Below, in pieces: positions 1-13,564 of a DNA stretch of 64,000 nucleotides. The translations under genes and the position numbers were made by a program. Origin of the DNA: Gongronella butleri (Eukaryota; Mucoromycota; Mucoromycetes; Mucorales; Cunninghamellaceae). Position 1 is the first letter of the stretch. The number at the start of each line of letters is the position of its first letter. The DNA lies in NCBI GenBank assembly GCA_025201375.1, contig JAIWZP010000036.1, forward strand, positions 1 to 64,000, read 5' to 3'. The notes beneath the pieces are model-generated. The model saw only the letters and a list, made by a program, of their open reading frames with translations. It made no database searches and was not told the origin of the DNA.

Positions 1-666
1 TCCAACCCGACACAAGCCAGCCACCACCATACCTCATGCGCCTCGACTGCGACCGACGTGACTGGAGACGGATCTGGAAACATAGAGACATCGCGCACAA
101 AACGTGTACAATCTGGTGGCGCCTACTCACCGAGTGCCTACCCACTGCAGCCCACATGTTCAAACGCCAACACCGTGATTTCCAGACGCCCATGTGTCAA
201 TTTTGCCACAGCACCATCGAAAATGACATCCATTTCATCTTTGCATGCCCACCAAAACACGCGATCTGGGCCCAGCAACAAGTGGACCACAAGGTACAGC
301 TCCTCGATTCCGATATCAAGTTTTGGCTCCGTCGACCCTCTCGGTGCCCGGCCAATCTCCTCCCCCTCTTCAATGCCTCCATCCTTGCCGCCTGGAAACA
401 TCACTTCGAACAAGTTGGCCCAGCCATCGACGCCTCACGCAAAAGAAGCTGATCACATCTGCCCCCCCAGTCACTTGGTTTTTTTTTTTTTTTTTTTTTT
501 CTTTCCTCTTTTCTTTTCTTCCTTTTCCCCCTTGTACCTCCATCCCCCATCCCAATGCCACTTACCCCCACCCGACCCCTTCTCCCTGAGTTGATCTGTT
601 ATGCTTTTCTAGAATGATTAACGGTTGCCTATTAAAAAGTTAATCATTATACAAAAAAAAAAAAAT
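1..666 (+). mobile_element. 3' end of a non-LTR (LINE) retrotransposon with poly(A) tail
   Basis: The left edge of the window cuts a LINE. What remains is the C-terminal end of the reverse-transcriptase ORF (to 452), a short 3' UTR with a T-run at 479-500, and a terminal A-run at about 652-665, the expected tail of target-primed reverse transcription. The element's 5' part lies outside the window. The clade cannot be named from this fragment. Confidence 0.8.
3..452 (+). CDS. LINE ORF2 C-terminus, reverse-transcriptase zinc-binding domain (partial)
   Basis: The frame is open from the window edge to a stop at 450-452, so the true start is upstream. The peptide has the zf-RVT pattern found downstream of plant and fungal LINE reverse transcriptases: IWWRLLTECLPT, then a Cys/His knuckle MCQFCHSTIENDIHFIFACP with spacing C-X2-C-X8-H-X4-C, followed by a conserved Trp. 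The domain is thought to bind template RNA. No stop codons interrupt this portion, but whether the element is active cannot be judged without the endonuclease and polymerase parts. Confidence 0.8.
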   Translation, partial: QPDTSQPPPYLMRLDCDRRDWRRIWKHRDIAHKTCTIWWRLLTECLPTAAHMFKRQHRDFQTPMCQFCHSTIENDIHFIFACPPKHAIWAQQQVDHKVQLLDSDIKFWLRRPSRCPANLLPLFNASILAAWKHHFEQVGPAIDASRKRS

Positions 667-1371
667 AGAAAGAAGGGGTCAATGCACCGAATGATATGAC
701 TCTCAGATGTCCAATGTGTAGGTTGCCAAACGGATTTGAGAGACCTGAGCCTCTCAAAGCGGGGGACCCTCCAGATCCATTTTGACCCGACCCACCTTTT
801 TTTTCTAAATTTGAAAAAAAAAGATTTCGTCACCAAGGACTCATCGCAGCTCCACGAAATTTTACATGTAGTGGATGTTGCTCCTCCTCAGAAAAAAAAT
901 AAAAATCCAAAAGTCAATCATGTGGTTTGTCGGGAAGCACGGCATTGCTGAAAATTTGGCTGTAGCGCGTTTTTGTCAAATTCATTTCGCGGTAAAATCA
1001 TGATTCGATCATCGCCAAACTTTGCCACTTGGCTTTTTCAGCGTCTCTCCTCTTTGAAAGAAAAATTAAAAAATCAGATGTTGATCGGGTCGTTTTCACG
1101 GCAAGAGCCGTTTTCAAGAATTGGCACAAATCCATGGATGACCAGCACAAATCATGAATTGATTGCCTCCCAACAACCTTTGCCCTTTGACTATTTCGCC
1201 GCGCCTTATTCAACAACACAATATGAAACCCCAAGATTAACTGGATCGTTTTGCAGATGAATTCTAAATCTCGACATTTTTACAAATGCAAAATTAAATG
1301 CCACAAATCATCACGGTTGGGTGGCCCAAAATCTACACATAATGTTTTACCACGCTACTCTTTTTTTTGAA
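667..1371. other. Gene-free AT-rich stretch
   Basis: Only short open frames occur here, with no recognisable domain and no splice-joined coding potential. It separates the LINE tail from repeat family A and may itself be decayed repeat. Weak resemblance of about 1130-1200 to 29680-29735 suggests family A could extend further left. Confidence 0.5.
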
Positions 1372-2765
1372 AAACCGTTCAAACCAGGAGTCGACCGAGT
1401 CATTGTGCAGGTGAATGCAAAATTCTGACATTTCCACAAATCCGGCACGAGTCTTTCAAAATATTTTGTGCATCGCGGTGAAATGGCACCGATCGAAAGA
1501 GACGCACTCGGATGTCATTTCCTGATTGTTTGCTTGCCCGATGGATAAACTTTGCCCGCTTGCAAAAGTCGGTCAAACATTGGATCAATTTTCAAACTTG
1601 CTTTTCTCGACAACTGGAAAAATAACTAACGATGCTTTTAATGTGTCAAATGCTGCTGCTGAATCTCCACCGAATGAAAGAAATTTCACGGCGATCTGAT
1701 CAAAACTGGCCGAGGAAATACACTTTTTCTTCAACAAAAAATTCAATGACGATTTACTCGACAACTGTCTAGTCAACCCTCGATTTTTACTTCAGATTTA
1801 ATAAAAAACAGGGGGGCAAAGCATCTAATGGGATGACTTGCAGGGCGCTAGCTTGGGTTTTAACTTTTTGCATCGGTCATTTCACCAGCTTGCAGCCCAT
1901 TCTACAGCGCACAAAAACCTGCAAAAAAATACAGTAAAAAAATTCCATGCAATTTACGCACCTAAATTTGGAAGTGTCAAAACTTAAATTTTTGCAAAAA
2001 ATCTTGCCCAAAGGAGGATGGTCAGAATTCCATGTTTGTGGCATTTTCAGGTAGACTTTTAATAAACTCTTGGTAGTATTATGTCGATTGGATGAGTGGG
2101 GCCACAGAAATCATAGCTCTCCACCACAGGGGGTGGCGAACTATTAGGGGGATTGCCCCACTTCGTCACCCCCCATTTTTATCAGAAAATCATAGACACT
2201 TGGACAAGCAATGGACAAAAAAATTTGGGATTTACAAATATTTTTGGCCGATCGCCAAAGTAGGCACTTTTCTCAGTCGATCGCCGTTCATGCGTCACTC
2301 TTCTTTGGGTATTTTTCTTTACAGTAGGTCGGGCGATGATGCGGCGATCTGCCATTTTGTCTGCTAATAGCAAATCGTCGGAGTTACCTGTTTGGGATGC
2401 ATTGATCACTCGGAGTTCGAAATATCCCAAATTTGGCATTTTCTGAGATTAAAATGTGTGACCCCTGAGTGACCCCTGAATTTTCAAAAGTGGTCGTAGC
2501 GCTTTGGGGGTTTAAGCTTTTTTGTTACAAATTTCGCGCTGAATTCGATGCGGCTATTTTTGAGCGGGGTCGACCATGCAGATGGGCAGATGAATGCAAA
2601 ATAGTAAAGAATTGAGGTTTTTGGCAATTTCGAATTCGAAAAAAAATCGGGCGGGACCGAGCGACTTGGCCGGCACTGGCCATAGTTTATGCCGTGGCGC
2701 ATTTTCATTAGCGGGCAGCAGGCTGTAAAAAAATTTCAGGAGGCACAGCTGGCCGACAAAGTCTG
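1372..2765 (+). repeat. Dispersed repeat family A, copy 1
   Basis: Long, diverged, non-coding repeat collinear with 29838-31430 in the same orientation. Landmarks shared in order: the CGAAAGAGAC block (1493 against 29969), the AACAGGGGGG block (1808/30687), AAAAAATTCCATGCAATTTA (1938/30873), CAGTCGATCGCCGTTCA (2274/30969), GGAGTTACCTGTTTGGGATG (2381/31056), and AGTGGTCGTAGCGC (2487/31156). No protein-coding capacity is evident and no terminal repeats were identified. Copy 1 lacks the foldback insertion and the palindromic cluster present in copy 2, so it serves as the empty-site reference. Confidence 0.85.
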
Positions 2766-2939
2766 ACAATCTGTCGCGAGCCAGCCCTGGTTCTCGTAGA
2801 CCACCGCGTCAGCAAAGCCAGCGAGCAACGCGTGTGGCGCGGTGATGGACACGCTTAGAAGACACGCTTTTACCTATTTAAAAAAAAGAAAGGAGGAAAA
2901 AAGATTTACAGTAAAAGAAATAAAATCAAAAAAGATATG

Positions 2940-3275
2940 AAGACTACCGTATTACTACAGTATGATACGGTACAGTACTGTACTGTACAGTACTGTATTA
3001 CAGTACAATACTACATGATTGATGTGCAGAACTGCAGAAAACAAGCAAGGCAACTTGCCCGCCCATTTGCCAGCCATTGATGGCACATTGACACCCGCTT
3101 TGCCCGACACGGCTACAAGTCAAGATATCATACGGTAGGTACGTACGTACTGCTGCCGTAGCCTTGAATACAGTAGTACCATCATCCTGCGTGCGCCACG
3201 TGCATAGGTATGATACCTTATCCAAGATTGTACAGTACGTTTAGCGATTGCGTCTCACCCTTGTTTATTATGATA
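2940..3275. repeat. Palindromic TACAGTAC / TATGATAC motif clusters
   Basis: The block at 2945-3012 is built almost entirely from ACAGTACTGT palindromes headed by TATGATACGGTAC. Further TATCATACGGTA, GTACGTACGTAC, GTATGATACC and TATGATACGATAC motifs follow to 3275. The same vocabulary recurs only in the other repeat islands (3950, 29748, 30357-30418, 31468, 31665, 34925, 35025-35060), not in the genes. No coding potential. Confidence 0.7.
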
Positions 3276-3485
3276 CGATACGCGCAATCGCGTGCTGCAC
3301 GCCCTTTTTGTCGAAAGCCTGTTCGACATTCTTGTCAGTTATCAAAACAAAACGTCTTTTTTTCCCATCTACAGTACGTACCGGTACCTACTCTGCCTAT
3401 TTTGTCTTCACTGCTTTCGTGCTTTATTTGCCAATTCTGTCAACCTGTGCCCTGTCATTTTCGTATCATACTTGCATTTTCTCAT

Positions 3486-3566
3486 CTGTTAATCCATTTT
3501 TGTCGTTGCCGTGCGCCTCTTAATCCATTCTTGTCTTCACCGTGCGCCTGTTAATCCCGTTTGGTC
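3486..3566 (+). repeat. Short tandem repeat, about 31-bp unit
   Basis: About two and a half copies of a unit containing GTTAATCCATTTTTGTC and CCGTGCGCCT, spaced 30-31 bp. It lies in the pyrimidine-rich region upstream of the truncated gene start at 3764. Confidence 0.6.
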
Positions 3567-3763
3567 GATGTTGGAAAGAAAAAAGTGTAAATATTATGAG
3601 TTTATGATGACCCCAACTCGCGCCCATTGCCTCGCTTTTTCTTCCAACAGCGACATCTCTCTTCTCTTCTTGACCCTTTACTGTACCTTGCCTTTCAAGC
3701 CTACCCTTATCATAATAGCCTGATCCCTCCTTAATTATTGTCAATTTTCTGATTAAAATCTAC

Positions 3764-3892
3764 CATGGTTGGCTATTTTTCCATTTTCGACCCCGAGTCG
3801 ACGGAGTCCGTGGTGGGACCAGTCGACGTGTCCTTCCAAGAGGACTTTGAGGGCCAGGCGCCCCGTGACAAACACGTACTCTTTCGTTTTTA
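3764..3892 (+). pseudogene. Orphan gene 5' end truncated by a repeat
   Basis: An ATG in good context (ACCATGG) opens a 42-codon frame starting MVGYFSIFDPESTESVV that stops at 3890-3892. About 150 bp of pyrimidine-rich leader like that of the real genes in this window precedes it. Family C repeat sequence begins at about 3886, inside the last codons, so the frame appears to have been cut by repeat insertion or rearrangement. I do not recognise the protein family. A donor-like GTACTC at 3869 would allow a spliced continuation, but no convincing downstream exon is visible before the helicase gene. Confidence 0.45.
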
Positions 3893-4190
3893 AAAGGTAA
3901 ATGTGTACATATAGCCTGTAGCGCGAAGCTTCAGGCTTTGCAATGATACAGTAGGTTGTTGATAGCACGATTCAGTTGTTTCTGTATACCGAAATTGAAA
4001 CATGGACAGATCAAACGCTTTATGATATCTGTGTAAAATCCAAAAAAAGGACGAAAATCGCGCTTTTGTGCATTTTCTCGGGCACTGGCTGATTGATTTT
4101 TTTTTTCAAAAACAAGACACGCTTCAGGCTTCACCCTTGCTAAGTTGCAAAATTTTAATGCTCTTACTGTAGGTATACGTTTACACAAAC
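3886..4190 (+). repeat. Dispersed repeat family C, copy 1
   Basis: Collinear with 50825-51060: AAAAGGTAAA, then GATAGCACG, then a GTGYAAAATCCAAAA block, then CTTTTGTGCATYTTCTC, then a GGCACTG and TGACTGG end. A short piece of the same family sits at about 31580-31665 (CTGTGCATTTTCTCGG), and a weaker one at 53605-53700. Non-coding. Confidence 0.75.
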
Positions 4191-4464
4191 GTAATAAGAT
4201 GAATGAATGCGATTACTGCAATATCAATGCGGACGCACTTTTTTAGCATGAAAAGTGGATGGGCGCTCGTGTACTGTATGATGTTGCGATAATTGTGGGG
4301 GAGCAGACATCACCAAATTTAGACGGAATTGAGTGCTGCGCAGACCAGCGGATGGACGAAAAAGGGGACACTCCCTATGCTGTAATTCTTCAAAATTGCT
4401 TTGTTCTTTCTTTTATTTTATTTTTTTTCCTTGTTTTCCCTGTTTGGAGGATTTGTGGTCTCCC

Positions 4465-7400
4465 ATGGTTGATGGCAGCCAAAAATTATCGGCTATCGAT
4501 CAACTCCTTGCCCGGAGCCGTGCGGAAAAGGCCAGAAAAGCACGCGTGTCGGCTGCGGACGACGACGACAGCAACGACGTGGTCTTGATCGACGCGGCAT
4601 CTTTTGAACAGAGCACAAAGAAGCGAAAGGCGTCTGCTGAGGACCTCCCATCGTCTTCGTAAGTAACTTTTTCGCACGTCCATTTGCGCAAGCACGTACA
4701 CATGCTGAAAAATATATTGTCTCGGTCCACTCACTCTTTGCCGATCACGCACGCGACTTTGTAGATCGTCACCCAAGCGCCAGGCGCCATTGCCAAAGGT
4801 CCAGGTTGAACCAGTCCAAAGCAGTCGCACAGAAACGCCTAGTACAACACCAGCATCAAGCGGGTCGGCTGATGTGGCGCGCTCAACGCCCACAACAGCG
4901 ACAATTGCCAAAAGAAATCACCCAGCGAGCCTAACGTCAAGTCGCTCGAATTCGCCAATGACACCAATGACGCCCGACTCACAGACCAATGTGTCAAACA
5001 CGCATTTGATTCAAGTCAATGCCAGATGTCGCCGGCTGCGCAAACCCGTTTACCTGCATCCGTCCATTGCTACCCGACTTAAAGAGCATCAGGTATACAA
5101 AGTGTAACAGGGAAATTTGTGACATGGACGTATCTCATCGTCTCTTTTTTTTTTTTTTACGCTTTTTCCGTTCTTATTTCTTTTTCCTTCTCACTCAATT
5201 TAGGTTGATGGACTGGAATTCATGTGGAAAAGATTAATAGAAGACGAGTCTGGCTGCATCTTGGCGCATCACATGGGTCTCGGCAAGACCATCATGGTCA
5301 TTGCGCTGATCACCACAATCTTCTACGAAATTGACAAAGGCAACCCAGAGATCCCCGTGGACCTGCAGGTAGCTTGAGCCGACCCAGGACGTCAGTGGAG
5401 GCACTCAATCATTATTACACGATTTTAGCCGCGACGCTTCTTGATTTTGGCGCCATTGATTACCATGAGCAATTGGATGAATGAGTTTGACGCGTGGATC
5501 CCGAGCGATTGCATCTCCAATTTATCACACATCTATTGTGCTGCTAGTAAGGATCTTTGCGCGGAGTGTGCACGCGCAATCATCTCATTTTTCCCACTTA
5601 GACTTCCAAGGCATGAGTGACAACAAGAGAATTCGGGTGCTCGAGACGTGGTACAACACTGGCGGCATCATGCTGATGAACTACGACATGTTCAGGTCGA
5701 TGCTGGCGCCGGCGCGCGTGCGACTCGCGACGTATGAGCAGCTGCTTTTAAGCCCATCGATGATCATTTTGGACGAAAGCCACCGTATCAAGAACAACGC
5801 GTCGCAAATCACGCGGACTCTCAACCGCGTCCAGACGCCGCGCCGACTGTGCCTGACTGGCTACCCCTTGCAAAACAACATGATCGAGTTTTATACCATG
5901 ATCCACTTCACCTTCCCCGAATTGGTCGGCGACCTCGCCTCGTTCAAGCAACATTACCAACAACCAATCGAAAACGTGTTTGCCAACTCGGAGCCCGCTG
6001 TGCGTCGGCTCGCCACTGCCAAGCTGCTTGAGCTCCAGCTATTGACAAATTGGGTCATCCAGCGGTAAAGGAAAAAGCGCATAAAACATGGATTTTATGC
6101 TCATGCCTTTTTTTTTTTTGGATTTTTAGACGCGATGCAAAGATCTTGCACAACGAGTTACCTGGCATCTCAGAGTTTTTTATCACCTGTCGATTGACGC
6201 CATTGCAGCTCAAGCTGTACGCGCAATTCCTCTCGGAAGCCAAGACATCATGCAACAACATCTTGGTAAACTTGACGGTGATGCGTGCCATCTGCACCCA
6301 TCCTGCCGTTCTGGACAAGGTATTTTCAAAATTATGTTCACGCGACGCCTCGATTACGTGACTCATGCCTCTTTTTTTTCTTTTTCTTTCGTGCAGGTGC
6401 TGACGAAAAGGCACGGTGACATTGAACAATACAAAACGTCGACGCGCGTCCTGGGCAAGCAAAGCAGCCGCGTAGCATCTTCTGCGAGCGATCCTAATGA
6501 TTTGGATGACAATGACCTTGAGGGCCTGGAATTGGACGAGTACGAATCAATTGCCGCCAATATCACGGCCAGTCGTGCCTGGGCCTCAAAGATTCTGGAC
6601 GATGTCGATCGTAAGGCTCTCCTCCAAACAAATTGGGACCAAAAATGTATAGGACGTGGAGCTGACGGTTGTGTTCTCCCCTTTCCCTCCCCTTATGCAG
6701 ATCTTCAGCGCTCCATCCATTCTTTCAAGATGGCGACAATTTTGTCCATCTGCCAGCTTGCGAGCGCGCGAGAGGAGAAGGTGGTGGTCGTGTCACACAG
6801 CATTGCAACGCTTGGTAAACAAAATATGGACAAAATACGGACTTTTTCTGTGTTAGCTGATCTGTTTGATACATAGACTATCTTCGTGTTAGCTTTTTTA
6901 TGCAAGGCATTGTCAATTTACGCATTGACGGCACCACACCGCAGCTGGTAAGCCAAATGTTGCAAAAAGGAAAACGAAAGAAAAAAAAAAAGAGTAAAAA
7001 AAAGATATACGACTCACCACGGGATACATTTAGGAGCGACAATCCATCCTCGATCGATTTAATACCGAGGCATCCGTGAAAATCCTATTCCTCTCGTCGC
7101 GAGTAAGCAGCCCGCTCCAGCGCAACAAAATACAGAGAGATTTCGCTATTTGACGCCTTTTTTGTTGTTTTTTTTTCCTAGGCCGGTGGGATTGGTGTCA
7201 ATATCACAGGGGCCAATCGCATGATTTTGGTGGACGTCGATTGGAATCCAAGTTATGACCAGCAAGCCATTGGCCGAATCTATCGCTTTGGGCAGACCAA
7301 ACGCGTGTTCGTCTATCGGATGATGACACACACCACTGTGGAGCCCATTCTCATGGCAAAAAACATACACAAGCTCGGTTTGTCGAGGTATGATGATGAT

Positions 7401-7836
7401 GATGATGATGGACACGCTACAGATGCCCGAATTGAGCTGACGCGTCTCTATTTTTTCCATTTTTTTTTCCTCCGGCACCAGTCGCGTCATTGACAATGAG
7501 CTGATCAGCTCGCAACACAAGCGTGACATGGTGATGTACTACCAGGAGCCCAAGGAGCCGACACCGTGTCAGTACACTGAGAGCGCCATTAGCCAATTTG
7601 ACGACCCTATTATGCGCGAGATCATGCGCCAGGATCGTAATGGCATCCAGAGCGTGCAGACAGGCGCGGATGTAGTCCGTTCGGCGGCTGCGCACGAACA
7701 TGTGGCCCTAGACGACATGCAAATACGGCAGATCCGCAAGGGCAGCAAGGAGCTTCTTTTGCAGGCCATCGAGAAACTCACTCGCCGCAATCGCCGATGG
7801 CGCGACGAGCTAAAGCGGCGATCCTCCTCTTCGTAA
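4465..7836 (+). CDS. SNF2-family DNA-dependent ATPase (ATRX/ARIP4-like)
   Basis: Twelve exons join in frame to 828 aa: 4465-4658, 4765-5092, 5204-5368, 5429-5546, 5602-6064, 6130-6319, 6397-6610, 6701-6814, 6877-6947, 7034-7102, 7182-7387, 7482-7836. The first ~150 residues are acidic/basic, Ser/Thr/Pro-rich and probably disordered. Walker A reads CILAHHMGLGKT, the AHHMGLGKT form typical of the ATRX/ARIP4 (RAD54L2) branch. The Walker B box is DESH rather than DEGH/DEAH, followed by LTGYPLQNN. The C-terminal helicase half has SSRAGGIGVNITGANRMI and the arginine-finger region QAIGRIYRFGQTKRV. SNF2 enzymes of this type use ATP to translocate on DNA and remodel chromatin in the nucleus. The next gene is convergent. 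Assignment to SNF2 is firm; the ATRX/ARIP4 subfamily is an inference from motif I. Confidence 0.9.
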
Positions 7837-7995
7837 CGCGTTTATTCCACCATTTACTCTTCTCGCATCATTTTCCCATTCTCTCTCTTTTTCCCATCTC
7901 CCGCCTCTGTATAACATGCACCCATTTTTTTCTTTTGTCTGTACATATTCAACCGTATTTTTCTATTGCATTCCCTCCCCTTGTATCGTGTCGGC

Positions 7996-8001
7996 AATAA
8001 A
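7996..8001 (+). terminator. AATAAA poly(A) signal of the SNF2 gene
   Basis: A canonical AATAAA lies 160 nt downstream of the stop codon, in the 238-bp gap between the two convergent genes. Confidence 0.5.
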
Positions 8002-8074
8002 AAATTGACCGCATATCGTCATGACGAGTTTCTTTTTTAAAGGACGATCAATTGCATCGATTTTATTGCCGTGC

Positions 8075-10299
<2,225 letters not shown>

Positions 10300-12915
10300 A
10301 TGCAGACGCCACGTCCCACGTCCAGACCTGCGTTCAAAGAAAAGTTTGTCGAGTACACCGAGGCCATTTTAAAGGTATAAATGCAATTTAATTTTTGAGA
10401 ATTGCTAAAACAAACACGCCTTTTCTTTTCTTTTGCAGGGAACGGCGCCCTTTGGCCGCGATCCGAGTACGTTTTGGGACACCTACTTTCTTTTGTCTGT
10501 GAACAGCCGGTGCATTCACGATTGCGTCCAAGCGACAACCGCCGAGGCGCTTCTTACGCGCAGCAAGGATTTAAATGAGCTTTTTTCCGTGTGTGTCAAG
10601 GCAATGAGCGTGTCAGACGTGACACCGCTTGACCAGACGCGCCAAGTCAATGCCACCATCATCCTGACGTGCCTCGTGCGCGCTCTCTTCCTCAAGCGCC
10701 GCCTGACCACCTTTAACATTATTGGCTTGCTCACCGGCCTCGACAATGCAAACGAATCCTTTGCCAACCTCATCCAAACCATTGACAATCTGCTACAGCG
10801 CCAGCTCACAAAGCCCCACGCACTCAACCTAGCATTAACGCTCGCCGCAGGAAACGACAATGTCAGCCAAAACAGCCTGAACGGGTAATATATCGCAAAT
10901 CTCTCCATTTTTCCATTTTTGCATCGCGACATTCATCCAATGGCTGATTTTCTAGGTACTTTATCCAGCGCGACCTCTCGCCCACACTGCTCCACGTATG
11001 AATCGTCCCAATGAATAGCTCGAAAAGCCTAATTTTCGTGTTTTTTCATATTTTATAGATTTTGACAGACGACCTGTCGTCGCCTGAAGAGCGCCGCAAG
11101 GCCCTGATCATGTTTTCATTACTTGCCAATTACAACAAGTACGAATCACGCAATCCATACTTGCATCAGCTGTCTCAATGGCGCCAACAAAGCGTGCTCG
11201 ATGAAATACTTTGCATTTACAGCCAGATCATGCTTGAAATGACCAGGTAAACACCTGCAACAAAAGATAAGGGATGGACCAAACTGACACATTCTTGGTT
11301 TGCGCACAGAAAATACCAAGCTCTCAAGGACGAGGATGAAAGCATTGCGAAAAGCGTGGCCAACTATATGACAAGCTGGTTTTCCGGATCGACTGGCGCG
11401 CCGCCCGTAGATATTGACAGCGCAGAGACCTTGGCACAATTGTAAACCAGTCAGGGGGGACCAATTACGCGTTTTAACAGCGTGTCAATCGCTTTTTTTT
11501 TTTTTTTTTTTTTTTGGTTTCCAGCCCACCTTGTGAAGCAGCTTGGCTCTTGATGCTGTACGACCTGATCAACACGAACCCGGCCTTTGTGCAGCGAATT
11601 GTGCGCACGTTCCAGGGGCAGCCGGATGCCGACGCGGAGGCACAACAAGCCGCGCAATTTGTACCGTGCTTGCTCTCTTTTATGTCTTACCTTGTGCAGC
11701 ACAATCGCAATGAACGCTCATCCATCTATACCAAGCTGACGTTACTGATCCTTCTCCGGCTGTGCGAAGAGCAGGCCTTCCTTGCCACCCTTACGCAGGC
11801 CGGATCCGAGCAACAAATCCATCTGTGTCGCCAGGTAAAAACTAAAATGCTCCTTTTCAAATTAAGACAGACTGAAATGCTTATCAGATTCTGCTTTTTT
11901 TCAGCGCCTACCGCCATTGTCGCGTCCCAAGAAGCCGGAGATGCTCGTGTGCGCCATCCTGGACGACATGCTACTATTCTTGAAGCACAATTTACGAAAA
12001 AAGCTCGACATGGCGCTGTACCGCCTTGCTCTGGCCATCATGCACCGTGTCCTCGCTTTCCTATTCAAGCGCCACATCCGTCTAGGTAATTGCCGTCATG
12101 GACGACTGTCAATGGCAAGATTTCAACTCACAAATGTTTTTTTTTTAAAAACAAGATTACCATTGGTACGAGGTCTGGCCCACGCTCACGTCTGTGCTCC
12201 ATTTTGTTATTGTGAATCTGGACACGCTGAAATCAAGATCGGACGAGCTGACGCCATTTCTGTCCATTGTAAGCCAAGAGAAACTGGAATTGAGACGCAA
12301 CGCGTGTTCATCGCAATTGATACCCCCCGTTTTTCCCTTTTTTGCAGCTCATCACGCTCTACAATATCTCATTGACACATGGCGAAACATTTTTGCATGA
12401 CACAAAGAGCTTTGACACGCTTTTTTACGATATTATCCGCTCATCTGACGATGTGATGGCCTTGTCGCAATATTGTAAGGCGACCTGCGGTGTTTAATGG
12501 CTGTTGATGTGCATGTGCATCTCATTCAATTCACATTTTTTAATTGTCCGCAGTGTCGCTGCATAGTATGGTCAAATCAGGCGACCGCTCGCCGACGTTG
12601 ACGGTGAACTCGCTATCGAATCTGAAAATGGTGTGCCATCATTTCAAGCCTGCGTTGGACGAGTGGCAACAGGCACAGAATGTAAAGTACCCGAGTCCAG
12701 AGCAGGTGATGGCGCTCATCCAGAGGCACTTTGACACTCTGTCGCTCGCGCCAATGGACAAACTCGACCATTTTACGCCATACAACGAGATTCCGCACGA
12801 AATGCCCTTTTTCCGCTTCCTTCTGCGCATCGTCGTCAACGACTATTGGCACACGGGCGACAAGAACTCGCTTGCAATGGCCGCAAAGGCCACTTCAAGA
12901 GGCAACGAGGCTTGA
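10300..12915 (+). CDS. ARMH3-like armadillo-helical protein (DUF1741 family)
   Basis: Multi-exon gene. The first exon, 10300-10374 (MQTPRPTSRPAFKEKF...), joins in phase to 10439 onward; the last exon ends at 12915. Matches to animal ARMH3 (C10orf76), recalled from family knowledge, run along the whole length: FKEKFVEYTEAIL near the start, FNIIGLLTGLD, NVSQNSLNGY, the diagnostic NYNKYESRNPYLHQLS, MLVCAILDDMLLFLKHNL, HGETFLHD, and a C-terminal PSPEQVMALIQRHFDTLSL block. ARMH3 family proteins act at the Golgi, binding PI4KB and GBF1 to support PI4P synthesis and trafficking. No catalytic motif is expected. The alternative start in an upstream exon is noted in the preceding intergenic entry. I judge the family call strong and the exact N-terminus uncertain. 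Confidence 0.85.
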
Positions 12916-12930
12916 ATTGATTAGAAAAAA

Positions 12931-12936
12931 AATAAA
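12931..12936 (+). terminator. AATAAA poly(A) signal after the ARMH3-like gene
   Basis: AATAAA 16 nt after the stop codon; close, but the only canonical signal here. Confidence 0.4.
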
Positions 12937-13564
12937 GATAATTTTGCTCGGAAAATGCAATCAAAAAACATCGTTCTTCCACACCAGGGACAGACATGGT
13001 ATCCAAGCTACCGATTCAAAACAAAAACTTCGTGCAATTCTTTGGGTAAAGGAGAAAAAGAAAAAGAAAAAAAAGTGGGTGGGCTACAGGTTTCCTTGCT
13101 CATGTTTTTTTTTCTCAGGAAAACAGGCCAATGATTTTTACAGCGCCAAACCACGCAATCCACAGTGTCATATTGCTAAGCGTTTCAAGGCTTTGAAATA
13201 TTGGCGTCACGAGTTTAATTTGATTTGATCCTAAAACTGCCAATTTGTAAGTTTCTTCATGACAATCTTGTCCAAATTGTCCCAAATTTTAACCACTTGA
13301 TGACCGAGCCCGCCGCAAAACGATATTACAATTTCTTGGAATGAGGATCAGTGACTTTTTATTTAGAGTCAGAAAAAGAGAAAAAGATATTTTCGAAGCT
13401 TTCATGATTAAATTACGCGCAGCCACCGCTGCCCAGTGGGCTGCTATGGTTTGTACGACACGCAAATGTCGCTTGGCCGTGTGTAACCTGTGGGCTTGCC
13501 GCATGACTTGCCATAATTGAGCCCCCCAAACGCCTCTTTTCTTTCTTTTTCTTTTCGCTTTATC
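12937..13564. other. Intergenic, nothing recognised
   Basis: Open frames on both strands are short, lysine-rich or antisense to the following gene. The last ~50 bp are pyrimidine-rich and probably serve as leader for the DUF1399 gene. Confidence 0.5.
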
